This document shows, piece after piece, positions 34,970 through 42,260 of a DNA stretch of 64,000 bases. The stretch lies in assembly GCA_021295915.1 (NCBI GenBank), contig JAGWBK010000006.1:1575-65574 (forward strand), given 5' to 3'. The stretch's first letter is position 1. Each line of letters opens with the position of its first letter. A program made the translations under genes and the position numbers. The DNA comes from Dehalococcoidia bacterium. GTDB taxonomy: Bacteria > Chloroflexota > Dehalococcoidia > Lucifugimonadales > UBA1123. Below the pieces are notes generated by a model, which was given only the letters and a program-made list of their open reading frames with translations, did not search any database and was not told where the DNA came from.

Positions 34970-36334
34970 TCAGTCGGACGAGGAGGCAGACCTGGCTGCG
35001 AGTCTGAGCACGCCGTAGCCAACCAGTCCAGCTACGAGCGACGCGGCAAGTATACCCATCTTCGCATTGTCGACGATCACATGGTCGTCAAAGGCCAGAC
35101 CCGTGACGAAAATCGCCACGGTGAATCCAATCCCGCCCACCAGCGCCACACCTGTCACGTGCAGCCACGAAATACCTCTCGGTAGTTCGACGATGCCCAA
35201 ACGAGAAGCCACGAACGGGAATAGAGTTATCCCAACGAGTTTCCCTAGTAAGAGCCCTGCAAATACACCAATGGTCACACTGCTTGATATAGCCTGACTG
35301 AAGCTGCCTTGGGAGAACTCGATTCCGGCGTTCGCAAGCGCAAATAAAGGTAGAATCACGTAGCTTGACCAGGGGTGGATAAGACGCTCCAGACGTTCCA
35401 GGGGCGCCTCGGTAGCCTGACTGATCTCCTCGACCTCCCCGAGAATGGCGTCTGCCCGCTCGTGGTCACCGGCGGCCATTGCGGTGCGATACTCGGCCAG
35501 TAGAGCTTCCGATTCGTTAGCAAACTCTTCCCTGCTGACCATGGACCTTGCCGGCGTGAGTCCGGCTATCAGCACCCCGGCAACGGTGGCATGGACACCT
35601 GACTTCAACACAGCAACCCAGATCAGGAACGCAAGTGCCGCAGTAACCACCGGCTGGCGCAAGCCCAGTCTATTGGCCAGGATCATGGCTGCTATCAGCC
35701 CGGCAGTCATCCCTAGCTGTCCGAAGTCGATGGTCTCCGTGTACGCTACCGCGATAACGGCGATGGCGCCCAGGTCGTCAACGACGGCGAGGCCCAGCAT
35801 GAACACTCTGAGCTCCATAGGAATGCGCCGTCCGAGCAGCGCCAAAACACCAAGAGCAAAGGCGATGTCGGTTGCCATAGGGATTCCCCATCCCCGCATT
35901 CCTTCGCCTTCCAGGTTCAGAAGCAGGTAGATGGAGGCCGGCACGACCATGCCACCAATGGCGGCTATGGCAGGCAGAGCTGCAGATCTCAGCGTAGAAA
36001 GTTGCCCATACAGCACCTCGCGCTTGATCTCGAGCCCGATCACGAAGAAGAACAGCGCCATCAGACCGTCGTTGATCCACTCTTCGATGCTTAGGTCCAC
36101 TGCGAAGAGTGTGACGTCGATGTGCAGGTGGATCTCGAGGATGTGATGGTATTCCTCGCGCCAGGGCGAGTTGGCCCACCCCAGGGCTACGACCGTGGCA
36201 ATGAGAAGCACGATACCGCCGATTGACTCGGTGTACATGTACTTCTGAACGGGCAGAATGATCGCACGCGAAACGTACGACCGGTCGGCCTGAGCCCGCA
36301 GGGTTCCCCTGCTACGAGGAGGGACGTGCGCCAT
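34970..36334 (-). CDS. nhaA: Na+/H+ antiporter NhaA
   Basis: It exports Na+ (or Li+) in exchange for protons, keeping sodium and pH balance. The 454-residue protein has about twelve membrane helices and the ion-binding aspartate pair in LAVVDDLGAIAV (equivalent to E. coli Asp163/Asp164). An extra cytoplasmic loop of about 60 residues, rich in Glu and Ala, lies between helices around residues 270-330. It starts nine bases after the ThDP enzyme stop, so it is the last gene of the ten-gene minus-strand operon. Confidence 0.93.
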   Translation of the reverse strand: MAHVPPRSRGTLRAQADRSYVSRAIILPVQKYMYTESIGGIVLLIATVVALGWANSPWREEYHHILEIHLHIDVTLFAVDLSIEEWINDGLMALFFFVIGLEIKREVLYGQLSTLRSAALPAIAAIGGMVVPASIYLLLNLEGEGMRGWGIPMATDIAFALGVLALLGRRIPMELRVFMLGLAVVDDLGAIAVIAVAYTETIDFGQLGMTAGLIAAMILANRLGLRQPVVTAALAFLIWVAVLKSGVHATVAGVLIAGLTPARSMVSREEFANESEALLAEYRTAMAAGDHERADAILGEVEEISQATEAPLERLERLIHPWSSYVILPLFALANAGIEFSQGSFSQAISSSVTIGVFAGLLLGKLVGITLFPFVASRLGIVELPRGISWLHVTGVALVGGIGFTVAIFVTGLAFDDHVIVDNAKMGILAASLVAGLVGYGVLRLAARSASSSD

Positions 36335-36343
36335 GGACGGTCG

Positions 36344-37963
36344 CTACTCCACGATCTGGAACGGGGGCATCATGTTCGGGATCACGACTTCAAGCAACAC
36401 TGGCGCGTCAGCATTCAAGGCGACCTCAAGCATTTCGCCAAACCCCTCGGGGTCTGTGCTCATCCCGACGGCACCAAACGACTGCGCCAGTTGCACGAAG
36501 TCGGGATTGTGAAGGTCCGTGCCAATGAAGTTGCCGCCGTATCTGTGAGTCTGGTCCCACTCAGATGCGCCAAAAGCGTTGTTGTTGAACACTACGGCAA
36601 CCGCGTTGATTCCATGCCTCATCGCCGAGGACAACTCCTGCGGGCTGTACATGAACCCGCCGTCACCGCAGAGCGCTATGACTTTCCTGTCAGGGCGACC
36701 CACCTGTGCGCCGAGGGCAGTCGGAAAGGCATATCCAAGCGTGCCAAAATACCCGGACGTAATGTAGGTCTGAGGCTCACGAACCTCGAAGAAGACGTTG
36801 CTCCAGTAACCAATGTTGGTCACGCCGCTGACGACTATGGCATCGTCAGGCAGCGCGGCGCGCATGTCCTCGATAATCTGCGCCTGAGGCGGAACCAGCG
36901 CCCTCATCCTGGATGCAAAGTCTGATCGGTACCCAGCGATCCTGTCGGCATCAGAAGGCCTCGGCTGGGAAGTTTCTCTGAGTTGGTCGAGCAGTTGTGC
37001 TGAGGCGGTCTTCGCGTCCGCCACGATGCCCAGCTCAGTCGGGAGATTGCGTCCGATTTCATCTGGGTCTATGTCGATGTGGATGATCCTCGGCATATCC
37101 CCGTCCGGCAACTCTCTGAAGAGCAGCCTCGTGCCGATCGCGAGGAGCACATCAGAATCGGGGAAAACAACGTCCGCAGGTCCAACACTCGCGTAGTTGG
37201 TGCCGACATAGAACGGGCTGCTTTCAGGGACGACGCCCTTGGAATCCTGTGTCCCCATCAGAGGAGCCTGGAGAAAATCAGCAATTTGCAGGGCCTCGTC
37301 ACCGGCGCCAGAGATGCGGGCTCCTCCTCCAACCAATATGGCGGGGCGCTCGGCAGAGGCCAGGATGTCGGCGGCCTGTGCGATTTCATCTACCCCTGCC
37401 GCTTGAGGTGGGTACTCCTCTGCTGGAATCGTCTCTGCCTCGCCTGTTGCCGCAAGAGTGTCCGGAGGAATCTCCAACTCGACGGGTCTGGGCCTGCCAG
37501 TTCTTAGTTGCTTGAACGCCTCGTGAACGGCTCCTGGGACATCCTCGACTCGGGTCACTCGATGGACCCACTTCGTCAAGGGGCGGAACACGTCGAGCTG
37601 GTCTTCGACCTCATGAAGCTGGCCCTCGCGCCTGCCCAACGACTGGCTATCTATCTGGCCGGAGATAAGCAATACCGGCGTGGACGTTGCATACGCAGTA
37701 CCGAGTCCAGAGCCAGCGTTGATCGCGCCCGGTCCTGGAACCGCCATGGCCACGCCGACCTTCCCAGTCGCCTTGGCGTAGCCGTCTGCCATGTAGGTCG
37801 TAGCCTGCTCGTGCCTGACGTGAACGAGACGAATGTCATCCTGGTACTCGTGGAAGGCGTCGAAGGCGGCCATGATCTGTACGCCGGGCAGAGCAAAGAT
37901 GGTGTCGACTCCCTCGGCGATCAGCTGTCGCACAAGGGCCTGAGCGCCGGTGACTGTTGCCAT
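36344..37963 (-). CDS. ThDP-dependent enzyme, acetolactate-synthase-like
   Basis: A 539-residue ThDP enzyme of the acetolactate synthase/benzoylformate decarboxylase superfamily. It has the catalytic glutamate Glu52 (HVRHEQATTYMADGYAKATG), the QIDSQSLGRREGQLHEVEDQ segment and the ThDP motif GDGGFMYSPQ running to NNNAFG (433-464). It lacks a regulatory subunit and differs from the true IlvB at 16.3-18.0 kb, so it is unlikely to be the biosynthetic enzyme. The start is an ATG at 37963, twelve bases after the nitrile hydratase alpha stop. The likely substrate is a 2-oxo acid, possibly produced by the 2-hydroxyacid dehydrogenase of the same operon. Confidence 0.88.
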   Translation of the reverse strand: MATVTGAQALVRQLIAEGVDTIFALPGVQIMAAFDAFHEYQDDIRLVHVRHEQATTYMADGYAKATGKVGVAMAVPGPGAINAGSGLGTAYATSTPVLLISGQIDSQSLGRREGQLHEVEDQLDVFRPLTKWVHRVTRVEDVPGAVHEAFKQLRTGRPRPVELEIPPDTLAATGEAETIPAEEYPPQAAGVDEIAQAADILASAERPAILVGGGARISGAGDEALQIADFLQAPLMGTQDSKGVVPESSPFYVGTNYASVGPADVVFPDSDVLLAIGTRLLFRELPDGDMPRIIHIDIDPDEIGRNLPTELGIVADAKTASAQLLDQLRETSQPRPSDADRIAGYRSDFASRMRALVPPQAQIIEDMRAALPDDAIVVSGVTNIGYWSNVFFEVREPQTYITSGYFGTLGYAFPTALGAQVGRPDRKVIALCGDGGFMYSPQELSSAMRHGINAVAVVFNNNAFGASEWDQTHRYGGNFIGTDLHNPDFVQLAQSFGAVGMSTDPEGFGEMLEVALNADAPVLLEVVIPNMMPPFQIVE

Positions 37964-37975
37964 TTGTGAGCCTCC

Positions 37976-38629
37976 CTAGTCGGCCTCTACGGGCATTGCC
38001 GCTTCCGGTCGCAGAGCTTCGGACACTCCTATCATGCTATCCCGTGTTACCAGTTCCACCAACTCATCCTCGGTCATGGCGTCGGTGCCCTCGGGACGGC
38101 GGGGAAGAACCAGGTAACGAAGGTCGGCGGTGCTGTCGACCACGCGGACCTGCACATCATCGTTCACTTCCAGCCCGAATTCGCTCATGACAGCGCGCGG
38201 TTCGACAACCACTCTCTGCCTGTATGCGAAGCTCTTGTACCAGTCCGGCGGCGGCCCAAGCAGGGAGGTCGGATAGCATGAACACAGGGTACAGACGACC
38301 AGGTGATGAACGTCTTCGGTGTTTTCCAACGCCGCGAGTTCGGCATCGTGAGTCAACGAGTAACCCATTTCGCCAACCGCCGAGCGAGCGTCGGCAAGAA
38401 GCCTGGACTTGAACTCGGGGTCGACCCAAGTTCTCGCTACTACTTTCGCGCCGTCCAGTGGCGATCTCGAACGCACGCGATTAACCTGTTCTTCAACTTC
38501 TCCGGCAGCGAGTACGCCCTTTTCTACGAGCAATTCATGGATCGCGATCGCCCGCTTTGCGCGGAAGCTTATTGACGTGTCAGGTTGTATTCCCTCGTGT
38601 TCACTTTCATCGTGATGGTCGTCGCTCAT
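37976..38629 (-). CDS. Nitrile hydratase alpha / thiocyanate hydrolase gamma subunit, cobalt type
   Basis: This is the metal-bearing subunit of a nitrile hydratase-family enzyme, which hydrates R-CN to an amide or hydrolyses thiocyanate. The 217-residue protein has the metal-binding motif CTLCSC at residues 113-118; Thr in second place is the cobalt-type signature (iron types have Ser). It also has the ARTWVDPEF segment and a VTRDSMIGV C-terminal segment. The start is the ATG at 38629, one base after the upstream beta-C stop. Together with two separate half-beta genes the order equals scnB-scnA-scnC of thiocyanate hydrolase. The substrate cannot be read from sequence. Confidence 0.9.
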   Translation of the reverse strand: MSDDHHDESEHEGIQPDTSISFRAKRAIAIHELLVEKGVLAAGEVEEQVNRVRSRSPLDGAKVVARTWVDPEFKSRLLADARSAVGEMGYSLTHDAELAALENTEDVHHLVVCTLCSCYPTSLLGPPPDWYKSFAYRQRVVVEPRAVMSEFGLEVNDDVQVRVVDSTADLRYLVLPRRPEGTDAMTEDELVELVTRDSMIGVSEALRPEAAMPVEAD

Positions 38630-38630
38630 G

Positions 38631-38942
38631 CTATCCCCTCGGCTCCAGCCACTGCTCGTAGACATCCACAAGCAGCAGGTCTTTGCTGCCTTCATGATAC
38701 CGCTCGCCCCACACCACGTCGGGGTCGAACTCGACCTGGTAGAGCAGGCGCTTAGGTACTCCATCGCCACCGTGAGCCCGCGACTCCGGGTTGAAAAAGG
38801 GGCCGCTGATTGCCCTGACGACCCCGGGCTTGCCCTTGATGAACCAAGGGGTGCGATGGTGATGGTCGACTTGGTCTGACCTGATTGTAACCAGGTCGCC
38901 CACATCGAACTGACCCGGTTCGGCTGAAAAGACTACTCCCAT
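38631..38942 (-). CDS. Nitrile hydratase beta C-terminal half / thiocyanate hydrolase alpha-like subunit
   Basis: A 103-residue protein equal to the C-terminal SH3-like half of nitrile hydratase beta. It has FDVGDLVTIRSD, HHRTPWFIKGKPGVVRAI and LLYQVEFDPDVVWGE, and ends in the typical EQWLEP. Its ATG overlaps the end of the beta-N gene by ten bases in another frame. Thiocyanate hydrolase has exactly this subunit (ScnA) as a separate chain. A frameshift splitting an ordinary beta gene is the alternative; the clean ATG and stop on both sides argue against simple decay. Confidence 0.85.
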   Translation of the reverse strand: MGVVFSAEPGQFDVGDLVTIRSDQVDHHHRTPWFIKGKPGVVRAISGPFFNPESRAHGGDGVPKRLLYQVEFDPDVVWGERYHEGSKDLLLVDVYEQWLEPRG

Positions 38943-39247
38943 CGTTCGTCAACTTGTTCTACGCGAGAGTCTATTTCGCCTGTGGTCAGTATTCCCTTTT
39001 CCACTAGCAGCGTCTCCAGCGACGCCGACCAGCGCTCGTAGTATGTGGATTCCTTGTATTCGTCTGGAGCCATCGACTCGATGCCCCGTCTCAATTCATC
39101 CACATTCATCAGGTCGTGGTTACGGAGGGCGCCTATAAGAGCGTTGGTGAGGTGCTCCCAGTCTGCCCACTCGTGGGTGGACTGGTCGATGGGTTCTTCG
39201 CTGGGTCGTCCGCCCATGTCGTGAGCGCTGGTCATGTCGCTACTCAT
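38933..39247 (-). CDS. Nitrile hydratase beta N-terminal half / thiocyanate hydrolase beta-like subunit
   Basis: A 104-residue protein equal to the N-terminal half of nitrile hydratase beta. It has the HDMGG start motif, the EWADWEHLTNAL segment and YYERWSASLETLLVEKGILT. The ATG at 39247 overlaps the cupin stop by eight bases; an ATG at 39235 is an alternative closer to the HDMGG motif. Nitrile hydratase activators (cobalt chaperones) share this fold, but the beta-C half right downstream makes a split beta subunit the better reading. Confidence 0.85.
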   Translation of the reverse strand: MSSDMTSAHDMGGRPSEEPIDQSTHEWADWEHLTNALIGALRNHDLMNVDELRRGIESMAPDEYKESTYYERWSASLETLLVEKGILTTGEIDSRVEQVDERWE

Positions 39248-39557
39248 GCCCGACTGAGCTCAACGGGTTGACGGTCACGCGACTGAGCGTGACGTCCCCG
39301 GTGTTCCTGAACTGGTGCTCCCGGTCCGGTGGGACGAGCACGGCGTCTCCGGCCTTTATCGGGAATTCCTCTCCCTCGACCCACAGCACGCCTTCGCCCT
39401 CGACGATGTATGCCTGGTGCTCCCAGGGGTGAATGTGTTGGGCGCTGGTGCCTCCGGGAGGGTGCTGCACCCACAGCATTACGTAGTTGGGTACGCCGTC
39501 GTTGGGTCCGAGCACCGGGTTAGAGGCGCCATCAACGTTTTTGATTACGGGGTCCAT
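39240..39557 (-). CDS. Single-domain cupin protein
   Basis: A 105-residue cupin with both conserved motifs: HIHPWEHQAYIVEGEG (metal-binding His and Glu) and PPDREHQFRN. The start is the ATG at 39557 with AGGAG upstream; the open frame extends upstream into the dehydrogenase without cupin similarity. It overlaps the beta-N gene by eight bases. Small cupins act as isomerases, dioxygenases or sensors. In this operon it may act on or sense the same small organic acid as the dehydrogenase; this is inference. Confidence 0.85.
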   Translation of the reverse strand: MDPVIKNVDGASNPVLGPNDGVPNYVMLWVQHPPGGTSAQHIHPWEHQAYIVEGEGVLWVEGEEFPIKAGDAVLVPPDREHQFRNTGDVTLSRVTVNPLSSVGHE

Positions 39558-39571
39558 CTGTTCTCCTGTTA

Positions 39572-40555
39572 CTAGTCCTGAATGTCGTAGTCCTGGGCAA
39601 CTGCCATGGGGGCGTCGCCGTTCCAGACTCCCAGCATGTTTTCGTATGCGAATTCTGCTCTCCTGAACCACGTGTCCCAGGTCGTGCCTGCAGAGTGAGG
39701 CGTGACGACGACGTTGTCCATGGAAAGCAGCGGATTCTCCGGATCGATTGGCTCCTTCTCAAATACGTCAAGACCCGCGGCCGCGATTCGGCCCTCCCGC
39801 AGCGCGTCGATGAGCGCAGATTCGTCCACCACAGGCCCGCGGCTGGTGTTGACGAACACCGCGGTCGGCTTCATCAGCCCGATTAGCTCCCGGCTGACGA
39901 TATGCCGCGTCACCGGAGTGAGAGGCGTGTGTACCGAGATTATGTCCGAGGTCTCGAACAACTCCTCCATACCTACCCGCGTGACGCAGAGCTCGGCCTC
40001 TAGTTCAGGCACCAGTGGGAACAGGTCGTGGTACTGGACCCTCGACTCGAATCCCTGCACACGCTTCGCGACCTGTCGCCCGATGTTGCCCAGTCCAAGG
40101 ACCCCAACCAGCTTGTCCGCCATCTCAAACGTGTTGAGCCCGGTGATTGGCTGACCCCAGCGACCCTCGCGGGTCGACTTCTCGGCCGCCATCAGCTGCT
40201 TGTACACCGCCAGCATGAGCAGCACCGCGTGGTCTGCCACGGCTCTCGAGTTCGCGCCACCGTTGTTGCAGCAGGGCACTTCGAGATCGCGCATAAGTCG
40301 CAGGTTCATGCTGTCGTATCCAGCAGACAAGACCTGCACAATTCGCACGCCAGTTGCCGCCCTCAGCGCATCGTCGTCAAGGCGGGCGCGATAGACCATG
40401 ATGAAGTCGGCATCGGCAACGACGCGTTTCTGGTCTTCAAGCGGAGCGTCCCGATAGACGACCTCGGTGGTCCAGCCCTCGGGGTTGTACCCGAGCACCA
40501 CATCCACCACTTCTTCCGGCAGTCCGGTAATAAACGCTACTTTGGGAGACGACAT
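39572..40555 (-). CDS. D-2-hydroxyacid dehydrogenase
   Basis: This NAD(P)-dependent enzyme interconverts D-2-hydroxy acids and 2-oxo acids. The 327-residue protein has the Rossmann loop GVLGLGNIGRQ (about 141-151), NTSRGPVVDESALIDALREG with the conserved Arg, and the catalytic histidine in TPHSAGTTWD. The start at 40555 has GGAG six bases upstream; an in-frame ATG at 40567 is possible. It lies between the RraA-like aldolase and the cupin. It could feed 2-oxo acids to the ThDP enzyme of the same operon. Confidence 0.9.
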   Translation of the reverse strand: MSSPKVAFITGLPEEVVDVVLGYNPEGWTTEVVYRDAPLEDQKRVVADADFIMVYRARLDDDALRAATGVRIVQVLSAGYDSMNLRLMRDLEVPCCNNGGANSRAVADHAVLLMLAVYKQLMAAEKSTREGRWGQPITGLNTFEMADKLVGVLGLGNIGRQVAKRVQGFESRVQYHDLFPLVPELEAELCVTRVGMEELFETSDIISVHTPLTPVTRHIVSRELIGLMKPTAVFVNTSRGPVVDESALIDALREGRIAAAGLDVFEKEPIDPENPLLSMDNVVVTPHSAGTTWDTWFRRAEFAYENMLGVWNGDAPMAVAQDYDIQD

Positions 40556-40583
40556 AGCTGGCTCCATAAACTCTGTCAGTCTT

Positions 40584-41279
40584 CTAGTAGCGCTGGGCCA
40601 GCATATCCTTGAGGCCCTCCACTGTGAAGTCGGCGGAGTTCGCGTAACCGATCATCTCCTGCTCGTTATCCTCCACACGCTTGACTGCGCCGGGAATCTC
40701 AGCCGCGATGTCGCGAGGAATCTTTATGACGCCGTGCTGGTCGCCCTGGATGATGTCGCCGGAATTTACTTCGAGCCCGCCGATTTTCACCGGGACGCCC
40801 ACATCAGTGATGTGGACATAGGCGTGAGACACGAGCACGCAAGAGGCGAAGGCGAAGAATCCGACTTCCTGCATCTCGTCGAGATCGCGAACGCCACCGT
40901 TGGTGACTGTGCCAACGGCACCAAGCGCCCTGTGCAGATTCGCCTGCACTTCTCCCCAGAACGAACCGATGGGGTTCGGGTAATCGAGGTCTTCGAGAAC
41001 CAGCACCCGTGGGCCCGGCACCTTCATGATCTCGTCAACCCACTCGGTCCTGGATACGTTCATATGACCTGACGGAGGCGCATCGGCGACGATCTTGGCC
41101 GTAACTGCGTAGCCAATCATGTGACCCATGTTAGGGAAGATACTCTTGATCTCGGGTCCCATGAAGCCCACGTTTCTAGGCTGCACGTTGAACGTCTCGA
41201 TCGCGTTGGCGATCGAGCATGAAGGAATTGCTCTAAGAGTCTCCAGAAGTTCGGAATCGATTGGTGTGATATCGGACAC
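40584..41279 (-). CDS. RraA-like / HMG-aldolase family protein
   Basis: A 231-residue protein of the RraA family, which includes 4-hydroxy-4-methyl-2-oxoglutarate aldolase and oxaloacetate decarboxylase. It has the catalytic and pyruvate-binding region GAVGTVTNGGVRDLDEM (about 139-155) and GDIIQGDQHGVIKIP (about 188-202). The length is longer than the 160-residue E. coli RraA and is closer to aldolase members. In context a 2-oxo-acid aldolase or decarboxylase is more likely than an RNase E regulator; no RNase E gene was seen in this window. Confidence 0.85.
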   Translation of the reverse strand: MSDITPIDSELLETLRAIPSCSIANAIETFNVQPRNVGFMGPEIKSIFPNMGHMIGYAVTAKIVADAPPSGHMNVSRTEWVDEIMKVPGPRVLVLEDLDYPNPIGSFWGEVQANLHRALGAVGTVTNGGVRDLDEMQEVGFFAFASCVLVSHAYVHITDVGVPVKIGGLEVNSGDIIQGDQHGVIKIPRDIAAEIPGAVKRVEDNEQEMIGYANSADFTVEGLKDMLAQRY

Positions 41280-41297
41280 AGATAGCTCCTTTGTAAA

Positions 41298-41732
41298 TTA
41301 GCCTTCCACGATTTCAAAACTGCTGCTTACTCGGGTCACACCACCTATGGTGGCCCCGATTGAGCAGTACCTGTTCTCAGAAAGATCGATTGCACGCTCC
41401 ACAAGGCGCGGGTTCAGGTCGGCACCTCGGATTGTGTAGTGAATGGAGACATCCTCCCATGCCCAAGGGGGATCGGGATTCTGGCGCCCGTTCACGGTTA
41501 TCTCCAAGCCATTCACCTGCTGGCGCTGCCTGCTGAGGATGTTGACGACGTCAATGCCGCTGCAACCCGCAAGAGCCGTGAGAAGCATGTCCCCAGGCAT
41601 GAAGCCCTCGAACGAGTCGCCCTCCGACTGGGGAGCGTCGAGAGTGACGGTGTGACCGTGGGAGTCCCTGGAGTCGAACCTGAATCCGTTGTGCCAGGAC
41701 AGACTGACACTGCTGCTGGGCCTGTCGTCCAA
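41298..41732 (-). CDS. OsmC/Ohr-family protein
   Basis: A 144-residue OsmC-like protein, a family of cysteine-dependent hydroperoxide reductases and related proteins. The two expected cysteines are in LLTALAGCSGIDVVNIL and ENRYCSIGATI. The start is a TTG at 41732, six bases after AGGAGG; the open frame extends a further 17 codons into the upstream gene. It follows the cytochrome-like gene by ten bases and precedes the RraA-like gene by eighteen, in the same operon. It may protect the operon's enzymes, such as the cysteine-bound cobalt centre, from oxidation; this is speculative. Confidence 0.82.
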   Translation of the reverse strand: MDDRPSSSVSLSWHNGFRFDSRDSHGHTVTLDAPQSEGDSFEGFMPGDMLLTALAGCSGIDVVNILSRQRQQVNGLEITVNGRQNPDPPWAWEDVSIHYTIRGADLNPRLVERAIDLSENRYCSIGATIGGVTRVSSSFEIVEG

Positions 41733-41742
41733 GCTGGGCCTC

Positions 41743-42063
41743 CTACTCGGGCATCCCGGCGTCGATCCAGCGGGATATCTCATCGATCTCTTCCCCCTTT
41801 ATGAAGGGGCCGCCCATCGGCATTCTGGGGATAGACCCAAAGCCCTTACGCAAGGAGACTATCAGAGCCGTCTCCTCAGCCGGTGTTCCCGGTTCGATGA
41901 ACTTCATGCCCATCGCCTCGTCGTTGGCGAGATCGGCTGGAGTTGCCCACTCGTAATCGTGGATGCCAGGAAGGCCCTTCCGGCCCTCTTTACGCTCCCA
42001 CCGGCCCATAATGTCATGCAGAAGCTGCTGAACCCGGGGCCAACTTGGAATTTCGTTGCTCAT
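41743..42063 (-). CDS. Cytochrome-c-like C-terminal domain protein without a heme-binding motif
   Basis: The first gene of the operon. Its 106-residue product ends in RMPMGGPFI and EIDEISRWIDAGMPE, a pattern typical of the C-terminal helix and Met-ligand loop of small cytochromes c. However, there is no CxxCH heme-attachment motif and no signal peptide, and the N-terminal half (PSWPRVQQLLHDIMGRWERK) is helical and charged. I see no better family. The start is the ATG at 42063, about 50 bases after a strong promoter. The function is unknown; it may be a heme-less relative that took on another role. Confidence 0.6.
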   Translation of the reverse strand: MSNEIPSWPRVQQLLHDIMGRWERKEGRKGLPGIHDYEWATPADLANDEAMGMKFIEPGTPAEETALIVSLRKGFGSIPRMPMGGPFIKGEEIDEISRWIDAGMPE

Positions 42064-42117
42064 AGTCCCCGCTGACCGTGTTGATTCGGCCGTCGCTAAA
42101 CCTGCGAAAGCATACGA

Positions 42118-42146
42118 ATGGTAGCTAGAGGAGGTTAGGCAGTCAA
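42118..42146 (-). promoter_or_regulatory. Promoter of the nitrile-hydratase-like operon
   Basis: Minus strand TTGACT (42146-42141), exactly 17 bases, TACCAT (42123-42118). The expected start is about 50 bases before the first gene's ATG. All ten downstream genes are spaced by 28 bases or less or overlap. Confidence 0.65.
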
Positions 42147-42166
42147 TCCCCGCAATGCGCCTATAC

Positions 42167-42195
42167 TTGACCGGCAACATAGTACGGATTAACCT
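42167..42195 (+). promoter_or_regulatory. Candidate promoter of the beta-hydroxyacid dehydrogenase gene
   Basis: TTGACC, 17 bases, TAACCT, about 65 bases before the ATG at 42261. It is divergent from and 20 bases away from the operon promoter, so both could be controlled together. Confidence 0.45.
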
Positions 42196-42260
42196 TTCAC
42201 GCAGTCACAAGTGACTTATCACAATGCAACCTCAACTCGATCTGATAGAAGGAGATCAAC

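Noticed and set aside
36344-37963. Second biosynthetic ilvB
   Set aside because: No small subunit beside it, a catabolic operon context and weak overall resemblance to the operon ilvB; called only as a ThDP enzyme.
38630-38905. N-terminal extension of the nitrile hydratase alpha frame
   Set aside because: It overlaps the beta-C gene in another frame; the ATG at 38629 gives the normal subunit length.
38933-38942. Possible frameshift breaking a normal nitrile hydratase beta gene
   Set aside because: Both halves have clean starts and stops, a short coupled overlap, and match the natural scnB/scnA split. It remains possible and is flagged, but decay is not the best reading.
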